Assembly: GCF_015351765.1 (NCBI RefSeq)
Contig: NZ_JADKQA010000002.1
Span: forward strand, 206,913 to 270,912
Direction of reading: 5' to 3'
DNA length: 64,000 nucleotides
DNA from: Clostridium vitabionis
Lineage (GTDB): Bacteria > Bacillota > Clostridia > Lachnospirales > Lachnospiraceae
The translations under genes and the position numbers were made by a program. The notes under the pieces were generated by a model. The model was not told the DNA's origin. It was given only the letters and a program-made list of their open reading frames with translations, and searched no databases. This document shows, one piece after another, positions 26,029-35,120 of this stretch; positions within the stretch are counted from its first letter, which is position 1; each line of letters begins with the position of its first letter.

Positions 26029-27396
26029 ATGGCAAAAAGTACAACAAAAAACATCACGGAGGGGCCGATCGCCCTGCAGATTATTGAATTTGCCCTGCCG
26101 CTTATGTTCGGCAATGTTTTCCAGATGCTGTACAATACCGCGGATTCTATCGTGGTGGGCAATTTCGTGGGCACGGAGGCGCTTGCCGCGGTTGGCGCGA
26201 CAACGATGATTACCTACATGGCGATTTTCTTTTTTAACGGCTTTGCCACCGGGGCAGGTGTCGTGATCGCCAACTATTTTGGCGGAAAGAATTTTGAGCG
26301 GCTTCACGATGCGATCGAGACGACCATGGCGGCGACGCTAGCTGCCTGCCTGATCTTTACCCTGGCGGGGACGCTGGGCGCGGGGGTGATGCTGCGGCTC
26401 ATGGCGACGCCGGACGATGTCCTCGGCGATGCCGAAACCTATCTTCGCATCTATTTTCTCGGGGTCACCGGCCTTCTTATTTATAATATGGGCGCCGGCA
26501 TCCTCAGGGCGGTCGGCGATACCACGAGGCCGCTGTACTTCCTGATCCTGACCAGCCTGCTCAATATTTTCCTCGATATCCTGTTTGTCATCTCCTTTCA
26601 CATGGGAATCGCGGGGGTCGCCTGGGCGACGATCCTATCCCAGTTTATCTCGTCGGCGATGGTCCTGCTTGTGCTCTTGCGGACGAAGGATGTCTACCGG
26701 TTTTCGTTCCGGGATATGCGGATTGACTGGGGAATCCTCAGGAAAATCTTTGCCATCGGCCTTCCCGCGGGAATCCAGTCGATCATCACGTCATTTTCCA
26801 ATGTGTTTGTCCAGTCGTATATCAATTATTTCGGGTCGGTGGTGATCGCCGGATGGACCTGCTACAACAAGCTGGATCAGTTTATCATGCTGCCGATGCA
26901 GAGTATGGCGATGGCGTCGACGACCTTTGTCAGCCAGAATGTCGGCGCGAGGAAGATGAGGCGGGCGGACGAGGGGACATGGACCTGTATCCGGATCACC
27001 CTTGCAATCACCCTTGTTGTTGCTGCCCTGCTCTGGGTTTTCAGCCCGCAGGCGACACGGCTGTTCTCCGCGGATCCGGAAGTCATCGCGGCGGGCGTGC
27101 GCTTCCTCAAGGCGATCGTATTTTTTACGGCGTTTAACTGCGTGAACCAGGTTCTCGCGGGCTCCCTGCGCGGGCGCGGCGATTCACGGGGGCCGATGAT
27201 CCTCATGCTGCTCGGATTTGTGGCTGTGCGGCAGACCTACCTGTTCCTCGTCACGCGCTTTTTCATCAACACGCCGGTGTCTGTCGGCTTTGGCTATCCA
27301 GTCGGCTGGATGGCAACCTGTGTCATGGAAGTGCTGTATTTCCGCCATCAGAGAAAGAAAAGGCTGGCGGCAGAGAGAGGCGCTGGTGGAATCTGA
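26029..27396 (+). CDS. MATE-family exporter
   Basis: 455 residues, twelve helices. ATG 26029 (MAKSTTKNITEG) has GGGAAAGGAC seven bases ahead; the frame is open much further upstream but that part reads as non-coding. Family start EFALPLMFGNVFQMLYNTAD and C-lobe start IGLPAGIQSIITSFSNVFVQ. This is the common intestinal-Clostridia MATE type. Its head-to-head partner at 24264 belongs to a different subgroup. Confidence 0.85.
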   Translation: MAKSTTKNITEGPIALQIIEFALPLMFGNVFQMLYNTADSIVVGNFVGTEALAAVGATTMITYMAIFFFNGFATGAGVVIANYFGGKNFERLHDAIETTMAATLAACLIFTLAGTLGAGVMLRLMATPDDVLGDAETYLRIYFLGVTGLLIYNMGAGILRAVGDTTRPLYFLILTSLLNIFLDILFVISFHMGIAGVAWATILSQFISSAMVLLVLLRTKDVYRFSFRDMRIDWGILRKIFAIGLPAGIQSIITSFSNVFVQSYINYFGSVVIAGWTCYNKLDQFIMLPMQSMAMASTTFVSQNVGARKMRRADEGTWTCIRITLAITLVVAALLWVFSPQATRLFSADPEVIAAGVRFLKAIVFFTAFNCVNQVLAGSLRGRGDSRGPMILMLLGFVAVRQTYLFLVTRFFINTPVSVGFGYPVGWMATCVMEVLYFRHQRKKRLAAERGAGGI

Positions 27397-27492
27397 ATGG
27401 AGAAAATCATGACAGCAGTATCCGCGGAGAGCATGTTATTCGGATGGCAGGTTTTTGTGGGGAGCTGAATATGAGGACGGAGGGAAAAGGTT

Positions 27493-28446
27493 ATGTCTGA
27501 GGAGAGAACTGTCGGGGAGAGGACGGCCGGGGGGATGACTGCCCGGGAGCTGACCCGGGCGCAGAAGGTACAGCACACCCTGATGCTCCTGGTCACGGCG
27601 ATGGTCTGGGGAGCGGCCTTTGTCGCGCAGTCTGTCGGCGCGGAGTATGTCGGGCCGTTTACTTATCTGGCGGCTCGCAGCTGGCTTGCCGCGGCGGCAC
27701 TCGTCCCGGTGATCGCATTTGCCGACAGGCGCGCGGTCCGGGTGTACGGGATGACCTTTGCCCCGAAGACTGCGGGACAGCGGCGGGATCTGCTTCTCGG
27801 ATCGCTCATGTGCGGTACCCTGCTCTGCACGGCCAGCGCGGCGCAGCAGGCGGGCATTGCCTACACGACGACGGCGAAGTCGGGCTTTATCACGGCGCTC
27901 TACTGCGTGCTTGTCCCCATCGAGCTGTCCGCGCTCGGGAAGAAGCAGGACAGGAGGATCTGGCTCTGCGTGATCCTGGCGGTCGCCGGCCTCTATCTGC
28001 TCTGTATGCACGGCGGCGAGAAGCTCGCGCTCGGCGATTCGCTGACGCTGCTCTGCGCGCTGATCTTCTCCTTTCAGATTCTCACCGTGTCGCATTTCGT
28101 GCAGCGGGTGGACGGCGTCCGCCTCGCGCAGGGGCAGTTTATCGCGACGGCGCTGATTTCCACGGTCTGTGCGCTGCTTTTTGAGTCGTTCCGGGGATCT
28201 TCCCTGATGGCCGCCCTGCCGTCGATTCTCTATGCGGGGCTCATCAGCAGCGCGGTCGGCTATACGCTGCAGATTGTCGCCCAGAGGGGGCTCGACCCCA
28301 CGGTAGCCAGCCTGGCCATGTGCCTTGAGAGCGTGTTCAGCGCGCTCGCCGGCTGGCTGCTGCTCGGGCAGACGATGACGGGGCAGGAGATGGCGGGCGC
28401 GGGGATGATGTTTGCGGCGATTGTGCTTGCCCAGCTTTTTGGATGA
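27493..28446 (+). CDS. DMT-superfamily (EamA) permease
   Basis: 317 residues, ten helices in two EamA repeats, after a 20-residue polar start. First repeat opens MLLVTAMVWGAAFVAQSVGA, and the second ends LAMCLESVFSALAGWLLLGQ with the usual exporter-type ending. Likely exports amino acids or other metabolites. GGACGGAGGG precedes the ATG. It is followed closely by surE. Confidence 0.85.
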   Translation: MSEERTVGERTAGGMTARELTRAQKVQHTLMLLVTAMVWGAAFVAQSVGAEYVGPFTYLAARSWLAAAALVPVIAFADRRAVRVYGMTFAPKTAGQRRDLLLGSLMCGTLLCTASAAQQAGIAYTTTAKSGFITALYCVLVPIELSALGKKQDRRIWLCVILAVAGLYLLCMHGGEKLALGDSLTLLCALIFSFQILTVSHFVQRVDGVRLAQGQFIATALISTVCALLFESFRGSSLMAALPSILYAGLISSAVGYTLQIVAQRGLDPTVASLAMCLESVFSALAGWLLLGQTMTGQEMAGAGMMFAAIVLAQLFG

Positions 28447-28487
28447 CAGCAGAGAGGACATGATTTGATGACAGCAAGGAGGATACT

Positions 28488-29228
28488 TTGAGGAAAATAT
28501 TGGTTGTCAACGATGACGGAATAGCGGCGGAGGGGATCGCGGTTCTCGCCAGCCTCGCGAAGCGGTTCGGCGAGGTCTATGTGGTTGCCCCGGCAGAGCA
28601 GAATTCGGCGATGTCACAGCGCATTATCATTCACAGCGATTTCCATGTGCGGGAGGTTTCTTTCCCGGTCGCGGACGTGAAGGCCTGGTCGCTGGACGGC
28701 ACGCCGGCGGACTGTGTGAAGCACGGCATCAACGCGATCCTCGGCTTTCGGCCGGACCTGGTCTTCTCCGGCATCAATTTCGGGTACAACGCGGGCATCG
28801 ACATTCTCTACTCGGGCACCGTGGGCGCCTGCATGGAGGCGCTCGTCCAGGGAATCCCTGCGATCGCGTACTCGCTGGACAAGGTTCACGATTACCGGGT
28901 GCCGGAAAAGTATTTTGATTCTATTACAGAGAGGCTTCTGGAGACCCGGGTCGCGAAGAATGAGATTTTCAGCGTGAATTTTCCGGGCTGCGCGCCGGAA
29001 AATGTGCGCGGTGTGATGGATGATGTTCCGCCGACGCCGAGAGAGGAGAGAAAACCGGTCCGTTACCGGCTGGCCGATGAGCCGGACGGCTCCCGTCGTC
29101 TTACGATCGAGGAGTTTTATAGCGCAAAGTGGGAGGAAGGAACGGATCTCTGGGCGCTCTCCCAGGGGTACATTACCGTGCAGAAGCTGAGAAATATGGT
29201 GATCCCGCCGGAAGGCGCGGCGAGATAA
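28488..29228 (+). CDS. surE: SurE 5-prime/3-prime nucleotidase
   Basis: 246 residues. The start is TTG 28488, seven bases after AAGGAGG; no ATG fits. SurE hallmarks: ILVVNDDGIAAEGI with the metal-binding Asp pair, APAEQNSAMSQRI, GTPADCVKHG and SGINFGYNAGIDILYSGTVGA split across the active site. A cytoplasmic nucleoside monophosphate phosphatase of survival metabolism. Confidence 0.92.
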   Translation: MRKILVVNDDGIAAEGIAVLASLAKRFGEVYVVAPAEQNSAMSQRIIIHSDFHVREVSFPVADVKAWSLDGTPADCVKHGINAILGFRPDLVFSGINFGYNAGIDILYSGTVGACMEALVQGIPAIAYSLDKVHDYRVPEKYFDSITERLLETRVAKNEIFSVNFPGCAPENVRGVMDDVPPTPREERKPVRYRLADEPDGSRRLTIEEFYSAKWEEGTDLWALSQGYITVQKLRNMVIPPEGAAR

Positions 29229-29349
29229 GCGGCCGGCGCGGCGGGAAAGCTGGCAGCGCGGCAGTTTACGGTGGGAGTTTTTCGCCGGCCGGACGGCGGG
29301 GCAAGCGGCCCGAACTGCCGGAAAGCGGATTTCGGACAAGGAGGATAGG

Positions 29350-30321
29350 ATGGAGTACACAGAATTTGGCAAAACAGGGCTTAAGGTTTCGCGGCTCTGC
29401 CTCGGAACCTGGGGAATTGGCGGCTACGGCTGGGATGCGAATCCGGACGATGTGCGGAAGGACGCGATCCGCGAGGCGCTCCGGCAGGGCATTAATTTCT
29501 TCGACACAGCGCCGGCGTACAATGCGGGTGCGGCGGAGCGGCTTCTGGGGGATGTCCTCGCCGAGACCGGGGAGAGGAAGAACGTGATCATTTCCACCAA
29601 GTGCGGTAATGACCTGATCGATGGCCAGTATGTGCAGATCGCGAAGCGGGACTATCTTCTCAAGCAGATCGACCGTTCGCTCAAAAACCTCCGGACAGAT
29701 TATATCGATGTGTATTTTCTCCACTGGCCGGCGAAGGACGGCGACGCCGCGGAGCAGGAAGCCCTGGAGACGATGGAGGAGATTCGGAGGTCGGGCAAGG
29801 TCCGCTTCCTCGGCCTCTCGAACCACAGCCGGGAGCAGTGCGAGAAGGCGATGACGTACGCGAAGATCGATGCCCTGCAGATGCAGTTCTCCGCCCTGGT
29901 GGAGGACAACGTCTCCATTCTCGACTGGGGTGTCCGTGACCAGGGTCTCGGCACGATGGGCTACGGGCCGCTTGCCGGCGGGATCCTGACCGGGCGCTAC
30001 CGGGAGGCGCGGACATACGGAAAGATGGACAACCGGAGCCGTTTCTATGACTATTATCAGGAGCCGCTGTTCTCCAGGGCGATGAAGGTGGTGAAGGTTC
30101 TGGACGAAATCTCCGCGAATCACGGCGGGGCGGCGCTCTCGGACATTATCCTCTGCTGGACGGCGAGGAAGCGCTTCCTGTCCACGGTGATCTTCGGAAC
30201 CCAGAAGGCGTCCCGCGTGATCGAGAACTGCAGGAGCCTTGATCTTGCCCTCAGCGAGGAGGAGATGCGGGCGATCGACCGGGCGGCGGAAGCGTGGGCA
30301 GGAGAGAAGAAAATGGCCTGA
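29350..30321 (+). CDS. Aldo/keto reductase
   Basis: 323 residues. Catalytic tetrad of the AKR fold: Asp and Tyr in FFDTAPAYN, Lys in IISTKCG, His in VYFLHWP. The C-terminal NADPH pocket is present (TVIFGTQKASRVIENC). AAGGAGGAT is eight bases before ATG 29350. Close to the Firmicutes group acting on sugar aldehydes or small ketones; the substrate is unknown. Confidence 0.88.
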   Translation: MEYTEFGKTGLKVSRLCLGTWGIGGYGWDANPDDVRKDAIREALRQGINFFDTAPAYNAGAAERLLGDVLAETGERKNVIISTKCGNDLIDGQYVQIAKRDYLLKQIDRSLKNLRTDYIDVYFLHWPAKDGDAAEQEALETMEEIRRSGKVRFLGLSNHSREQCEKAMTYAKIDALQMQFSALVEDNVSILDWGVRDQGLGTMGYGPLAGGILTGRYREARTYGKMDNRSRFYDYYQEPLFSRAMKVVKVLDEISANHGGAALSDIILCWTARKRFLSTVIFGTQKASRVIENCRSLDLALSEEEMRAIDRAAEAWAGEKKMA

Positions 30322-30353
30322 GCGGATACCGTTGCCGACCCATTGAAGGGGAA

Positions 30354-31274
30354 ATGCAGGTGACAGACAGAAGGATGAAGGCCCGCTACCATTTGCCGGG
30401 ATTGTTTGAATTTTACGAATTGTACAGGCGGTTTCTGCCGCTTTACCGGGAACATCGCGAGTATTTCTATACCTGGTGCGAGATCGGATCCATCTACGGG
30501 GCTCCGGCGGACTGTCTCTGGGGAGGCGGCCGTGCCGGTTATGGGGACGGCGATCCCGGTGAAGTGATGGCGCTTATGCGCGAATACGGCATTTCCGCAA
30601 GACTGACGTTCAGCAATTCTCTTCTCGGACGGGAACATCTCGCCGACCGGAGGTGCAACGCGCTCTGCGCCCTATTGGAGGAAAATGCCGGCGCCGGGAC
30701 GGAGAATGGCGTCATCGTCCACTCGGATCTTCTGCTCGCCTATCTCCGGCAGAAGTACCCGCGCCTCTGCTTTATCTCTTCCACGACGAAGGTGCTGACC
30801 GATTTCAGGGATTTCCGCCGGGAGCTGGGGCGTCCGGAATTCCGCTATGTCGTGCCGGATTTCCGTCTGAACAAATCCTGGACGGAGCTGGCGGAGCTTT
30901 GCCCGGAGGAGAAGGATAAGGTGGAATTCCTCTGCAACGAGGGCTGTTTTTTCGGCTGCACGGACCGGAAGGCGTGCTATGAGGCGGTGAGCCGGAAAAA
31001 CCTCGGGCTGGACGGCCCGGAATTCCGCTGCCGGGCGCCGCACGCCGCGGAAGGGTATGTTTTTTCGCGGGCGATGGAGAATCCCGGATTTATCGGAACC
31101 GGGGAGATCACAGGGAAATACCTGCCGATGCATTTTTCCAATTTTAAGATTGAAGGCAGAAGCCTCGGAAGCGCGCTGGTGCTGGAATTTCTGCTCTATT
31201 ACCTGGTCAGGCCGGAATGCCGGCTGAAGGTGCGGGAAAAAATCTATCTCGACAATATGCTGGATCTCTTGTGA
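30354..31274 (+). CDS. Unknown protein with a Cys cluster, U32-peptidase-like features
   Basis: 306 residues from ATG 30354 (after GAAGGGGA). Not firmly recognised. The central part alternates strands and helices like a TIM barrel (RLCFISSTTKVL, YVVPDFRLNKSW), followed by LCNEGCFFGCTDRKACYE, a Cys set that could hold a metal or iron-sulfur cluster as in U32-type RNA/tRNA-modifying proteases. The C-terminal part (GRSLGSALVLEFLLYYLVRP) is helical. No signal peptide. The IS605 element begins right behind its stop codon, so the last codons or the terminator may have been changed by the insertion. Confidence 0.45.
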   Translation: MQVTDRRMKARYHLPGLFEFYELYRRFLPLYREHREYFYTWCEIGSIYGAPADCLWGGGRAGYGDGDPGEVMALMREYGISARLTFSNSLLGREHLADRRCNALCALLEENAGAGTENGVIVHSDLLLAYLRQKYPRLCFISSTTKVLTDFRDFRRELGRPEFRYVVPDFRLNKSWTELAELCPEEKDKVEFLCNEGCFFGCTDRKACYEAVSRKNLGLDGPEFRCRAPHAAEGYVFSRAMENPGFIGTGEITGKYLPMHFSNFKIEGRSLGSALVLEFLLYYLVRPECRLKVREKIYLDNMLDLL

Positions 31275-31275
31275 A

Positions 31276-31412
31276 CTACTCGGTTACAAGTAACCGAGCT
31301 TCCTGCTTCAACCACTACTGCGCTGGCTACGATGATACGTAACGGCTCGTCTTACACAGTGTCCACAGGCGTATGAGTTTGGGCTATTCCATCCCTACTG
31401 TAATATTTAGTT
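31276..31412 (-). ncRNA. Putative TnpB guide (omega) RNA scaffold
   Basis: In IS605 elements the RNA that guides TnpB comes from the 3-prime end of tnpB and the adjoining element end, with the guide drawn from the flanking host DNA. The 138-base non-coding tail here, ending in the CGGTTAC hairpin, is in the right place. The guide would then read into the end of the gene at 30354-31274. Inferred from family knowledge only. Confidence 0.45.
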
Positions 31413-32549
31413 TTAGGCTACTTTAGTCAGTAGTCGTAATCCCTCACGTAAGATATTGATAGCGGCATTCTGGTCACGATTCATCGTAAGACCACAATCA
31501 CATTTCATTGTGCGAATTGTGAGATTTTTCATCTCGGGATGTATCTTTCCACAACAATGACATATTTGTGATGACGGAAACCACTTATCTACTTTTACAA
31601 GATATTTGTTTCTTTCTGATAGCTTGTATTCAAGCATAGACAGGAACATACCGTAACCGTTATCAAGAGTAGCTTTGCCATTACCGAAGCCATGATTTGC
31701 CATAGACCTCATGTTTAAGGATTCCACGCAAACAACATCATACGAATTGGCTATCTTCGTAGATATTTTATGCAGGTTATCTAATCTCTGGTTAGCGATA
31801 TGTCTATGTATCTTATTCACTTTGCGAAGTTGTTTTATATAATTATTGGATTTGATTTCATGCTTTTTAGAGCCTTGCATACGTGACAACCTACGTTGTG
31901 CCTTGGCAAGTTTGTCATGGCTTTCACGATAGTATTTGTGATTTGTTCCTACGTTACCGTTACTGTCCACATACAAGCCATTAGAAGCATAATCTAATCC
32001 GACAGCATTATTTTTATCAGCCACGTAAGGACTTACGATATTCTCAAACTCAAAGAGTACGGAGATATAATATTTGCCATCTGATTCCTGTGATACCGTA
32101 GCTGATTTTACAATCCAATCGCTATCAGGAATGCGATGGATGACGGCTTTTACTTTGCCAATCTTAGGAAGCTTGATATATTTGTTGTCTATAATGGCAA
32201 CTGTCCCATGTTGATTGTTCGTAGTATAGGACTTACGGCTATGCTTTGCGGATTTGAATTTAGGAAAACCATTTTTCTTTTTGCGGGATTTGCTAAATGT
32301 ATTGCGGAACGCTTCCTGTAAATCCATTTGCTTATTGGCAAGAGCAAGACTATCCACTTCCCTAAGATAAGGATAATCGTTCTTATATTTGGCAGGCGTA
32401 ACAGTAGGAAATTTGCCCGTAGCTTTGTAGCCGTCAATTTTATCGGAAAGCATAAGATTATAGACCTTACGACAACAGCCAAAGGTCTTAGCAAACATAA
32501 CAGATTGTTCAGTTGTGGGATGCACTCTGTATTTGATTGCTTTATTCAT
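31413..32549 (-). CDS. tnpB: TnpB RNA-guided nuclease of IS605
   Basis: 378 residues, full length. N-terminal OrfB helix-turn-helix region (VHPTTEQSVMFAKTFGCCRK), RuvC-like acidic residues in AVGLDYASNG, VVCVESLNM and MNRDQNAAIN, and a zinc finger (ICHCCGK, KCDCG). All catalytic positions are intact, so it may be active. It overlaps tnpA by four bases (ATGA), showing coupled translation. It promotes retention of the element by cutting the empty donor site. Confidence 0.9.
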   Translation of the reverse strand: MNKAIKYRVHPTTEQSVMFAKTFGCCRKVYNLMLSDKIDGYKATGKFPTVTPAKYKNDYPYLREVDSLALANKQMDLQEAFRNTFSKSRKKKNGFPKFKSAKHSRKSYTTNNQHGTVAIIDNKYIKLPKIGKVKAVIHRIPDSDWIVKSATVSQESDGKYYISVLFEFENIVSPYVADKNNAVGLDYASNGLYVDSNGNVGTNHKYYRESHDKLAKAQRRLSRMQGSKKHEIKSNNYIKQLRKVNKIHRHIANQRLDNLHKISTKIANSYDVVCVESLNMRSMANHGFGNGKATLDNGYGMFLSMLEYKLSERNKYLVKVDKWFPSSQICHCCGKIHPEMKNLTIRTMKCDCGLTMNRDQNAAINILREGLRLLTKVA

Positions 32550-32959
32550 AACTGACAGTTCTTTTGCCTTTCAATATACTTTAGAATGTTTTCTTCTGAT
32601 GTAGAGCCTATAGTTTCGCAGAAGTATGAGCCGTTCCAAAGTTGTCCCTTCCATAAATATTTACGCAAATCGGGATATTCTTTGAACAATGTATTGCCCG
32701 AAATGCCTTTGAGATACTTTACTATCTGTGTCACAGATATCTTAGGTGGAGCAGATACAAAACAATGCACATGGTCACTCTCACCTACTTTACAGTCTAC
32801 GACAGTAAACCCCTTTTCATTGCCGATAGCCTTTAGGAGTTCATATAACCTGTTGGCTATCTCAGGTTTAAGGACTTTCCTGCGGTACTTTACGCACCAT
32901 ACTATATGATAATTGATGTTGTATACGCATGTTCGTGCGTGAGTGTATTTGTTATCCAT
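32546..32959 (-). CDS. tnpA: TnpA Y1 transposase of IS200/IS605
   Basis: 137 residues from MDNKYTHARTC. HUH motif SDHVHCFVS and a C-terminal tyrosine helix in the region SYFCETIGSTSEENILKYI. It moves the element as single-stranded DNA by recognising the end hairpins. A longer upstream frame exists but lies in the element end. Confidence 0.9.
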   Translation of the reverse strand: MDNKYTHARTCVYNINYHIVWCVKYRRKVLKPEIANRLYELLKAIGNEKGFTVVDCKVGESDHVHCFVSAPPKISVTQIVKYLKGISGNTLFKEYPDLRKYLWKGQLWNGSYFCETIGSTSEENILKYIERQKNCQL

Positions 32960-33129
32960 ACATATAGTATATATCAAAAGTTGCAAATACTCAACAATAT
33001 ACTGCATTTTTCCGTAATACATATAGTGTGTTCGGTACTATAAAATCACGGGCTTTTATCTCGGCTATAAATAGCCGAGAATTCTCGCCCGGTTACTTAA
33101 AAATCGGATCCGCGCAGAAATCTACATGA

Positions 33130-33179
33130 CGGGGATGTCCGCAAAACAGTCCGCAAGCGGATTGCTGCGAACATCCCCG
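33130..33179 (-). terminator. Hairpin after the hemolysin III gene
   Basis: CGGGGATGTCCGCA (33130-33143) pairs with TGCGAACATCCCCG (33166-33179), with an inner AGTCCGC/GCGGATT stem. No real T run, so termination strength is uncertain. Confidence 0.5.
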
Positions 33180-33214
33180 CTTTGGGCTATGCCGTCCTTT
33201 CCCGTAAGATTTTT

Positions 33215-33871
33215 TCAGGCAACATAGCGGTACATCATCACGAAATGGCAGAGGCTTCCGCCCATCACAAAGACATGGAAGATCTCATGGCTGCCGAAGA
33301 ACGGGTGCTTTTTATTAAAAAGCGGAAGCTTCAGCGCGTAGATTACACCGCCTGCGGTATAGATCAGCCCGCCGGCGAGAAGCCAGCCGAAGGCGCCGGG
33401 GGTGAGACGGGCGAGGATGGAGCGGATTGCAGTCAGGCAGAGCCAGCCCATCGCGATGTAGATGGCGGAGGAGAGCCATTTCGGGCAGTCGATCCAGAAC
33501 AGGTTCAGCAGGATCCCAACGGCAGCGATGGTCCAGACGGCGGCGAGCAGGCGAAAACCGGAGGCATCCCCGAGGATAACCGCGCAGACTGGCGTGTAGC
33601 TCCCGGCAATCAGGACATAGATCATCATGTGGTCGATTTTTCTGAGCAGCCGGTTGGTTTTTTCCGAAAGGTCAAAGGTGTGGTATACGGTGCTGGCTGT
33701 GTAGAGGAGGAACATGCTGAGCGCGAAGATGCCGAGGGCGCGGATGGCTGCCCCGCCGGCTCCTGACGCGCGGACCAGCAGGGGCACGGAGGCTACGGCG
33801 GTTCCAATCATGGCAATGAAGTGGGTCAGGGCGCTGCCCGGATCTTTAATAAAAAGAAGGTGATTTTCCAC
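33215..33871 (-). CDS. Hemolysin III family (PAQR) membrane protein
   Basis: 218 residues. I choose GTG 33871 because GAGAGGAG is seven bases ahead; the upstream ATG at 33895 has no ribosome site. Seven helices and the PAQR metal site: Ser/His/Asp in ASTVYHTFD (first half) and HEIFHVFVMGGSLCHF (C-terminal His pair). Family members include YqfA/TrhA and may be lipid hydrolases or membrane homeostasis factors; the hemolysin name is historical. Confidence 0.85.
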   Translation of the reverse strand: MENHLLFIKDPGSALTHFIAMIGTAVASVPLLVRASGAGGAAIRALGIFALSMFLLYTASTVYHTFDLSEKTNRLLRKIDHMMIYVLIAGSYTPVCAVILGDASGFRLLAAVWTIAAVGILLNLFWIDCPKWLSSAIYIAMGWLCLTAIRSILARLTPGAFGWLLAGGLIYTAGGVIYALKLPLFNKKHPFFGSHEIFHVFVMGGSLCHFVMMYRYVA

Positions 33872-33920
33872 AGGATATCTCCTCTCTGAACTCATAATAT
33901 AGTATTTAAAACTATGTATA

Positions 33921-33942
33921 GCGATACTATATACCATATCGC
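33921..33942. promoter_or_regulatory. Inverted repeat upstream of hemolysin III gene
   Basis: GCGATA (33921-33926) pairs with TATCGC (33937-33942) around an AT core. A second palindrome ATAGT-ACTAT lies at 33899-33915. Both are in the AT-rich control region of the leftward gene and could bind a regulator. Confidence 0.35.
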
Positions 33943-33982
33943 AAAAAATCGCAAGAGGGGTCGGCCAGGTTCCCATTCCGGT

Positions 33983-34011
33983 TTGTGTCCCGCCGCAACC
34001 TGTGGTATTCT
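33983..34011 (+). promoter_or_regulatory. Promoter of the threonine aldolase gene
   Basis: TTGTGT (33983-33988), 17 bases, TATTCT (34006-34011) with TGG before the -10 (extended type). Confidence 0.5.
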
Positions 34012-34053
34012 GGAGGAAAACAGGGCGGCGCGTGCCGCTGGACGGAGGACACT

Positions 34054-35100
34054 ATGGCGAGATACAATTTTTCCTGTGATTATCTGGAGGGCGCCCATCC
34101 GAAGATCGTGCAGCGGATGGCGGAGGAAAATGCGCTTCAGGAGCCGGGGTACGGCACAGATTCCGTGTCGGAGAGCGCGCGGGAGAAAATCCGCGGGGCG
34201 GTGGGGATTCCCGACGCGGAGGTGTATTTTCTCGTCGGCGGCACACAGGCCAACGCGGTGGTCATCGACGGGTTTCTCCGCCGCTATGAGGGGGTCGTTG
34301 CCGCCGGCACCGGCCATATCGCGGTGCACGAGGCCGGAGCCATCGAATACTGCGGCCACAAGGTGCTCACGATCCCTGGATGCCGGGACAAGATGAGTGC
34401 GGAGCAGCTGGAAGAGTTTATGGCCGCGTTTCTCGCGGACGAGAGCCGCGACCACATGGTCCAGCCCGGAATGGTCTACATCTCCCTCCCGACGGAGTTC
34501 GGGTCACTCTACTCCGCTGGGGAGCTCGCAGCGCTTCACGAGGCCTGTCTCAGGCACCATCTGCCGCTCTATGTGGACGGCGCCCGGCTCGCCTATGCCC
34601 TTGCAGCACCGGAAAATGACATCACGCTGCCAGTTCTCGCTGCGAACTGCGAGGCGTTCTACATCGGCGGGACGAAGTGCGGCGCCTGGCTCGGGGAGGC
34701 GGTTGTCTTCCCGAAGCGCGGGACGATTCCGCATTTCTTCACCCTGGTCAAGGAGCACGGCGCGCTTCTCGCGAAAGGGCGGCTTGCCGGGATTCAGTTT
34801 GACACGCTGTTCACCGACAACCTCTATGAAGAAATCGGGAAAAATGCGATCCGCGCGGCGCAGGAGATCCGGAAGGTTCTCCGGGCTTGCGGTTACCGCT
34901 TCTTTTCGGAGAATCCGACCAACCAGATCTTCATTATCCTTCCGGATGAACAGTATCGGGCGATTTCCGGGGAGGCTGTGCTCGGTTTCTGGGAGAAGGC
35001 GGATGAGACCCACACGGTGGCCCGCATCGCGACAAGCTGGGCGACGACCGCGGAACAGACAGAATATCTCTGCCGTGTGCTGAAAGAGCACGCAGAGTAA
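34054..35100 (+). CDS. Low-specificity L-threonine aldolase family enzyme
   Basis: 348 residues; ATG 34054 follows GGACGGAGGACAC. Fold-type I PLP enzyme of the beta-eliminating lyase family: VGGTQANAVVID, HEAGAIEY, the Asp in LPLYVDGARLAYAL and the PLP Lys in YIGGTKCGAWLG. It splits threonine or allo-threonine into glycine and acetaldehyde. It runs directly into the sortase gene 20 bases later. Confidence 0.88.
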   Translation: MARYNFSCDYLEGAHPKIVQRMAEENALQEPGYGTDSVSESAREKIRGAVGIPDAEVYFLVGGTQANAVVIDGFLRRYEGVVAAGTGHIAVHEAGAIEYCGHKVLTIPGCRDKMSAEQLEEFMAAFLADESRDHMVQPGMVYISLPTEFGSLYSAGELAALHEACLRHHLPLYVDGARLAYALAAPENDITLPVLAANCEAFYIGGTKCGAWLGEAVVFPKRGTIPHFFTLVKEHGALLAKGRLAGIQFDTLFTDNLYEEIGKNAIRAAQEIRKVLRACGYRFFSENPTNQIFIILPDEQYRAISGEAVLGFWEKADETHTVARIATSWATTAEQTEYLCRVLKEHAE

Positions 35101-35120
35101 GCAGGGATGCGGGAGGGCTT

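Larger units (their letters stand above)
31275..33105 (-). mobile_element. IS200/IS605-family insertion sequence with tnpA and tnpB
   Basis: A leftward element clearly more AT rich than its surroundings. The tnpA-side end carries the hairpin TCTCGGCTAT/ATAGCCGAGA (33059-33080). The tnpB-side end carries CGGTTAC/GTAACCG (31280-31296). There are no inverted terminal repeats, as expected for this family. The exact ends are uncertain by about 10-20 bases. The tnpB-side end touches the stop codon of the preceding gene. Confidence 0.85.

Noticed and set aside
33182-33766. Rightward frame opposite hemolysin III gene
   Set aside because: Composition is Asp/Glu/Gly-rich shadow sequence; the minus strand encodes a clear seven-helix protein.
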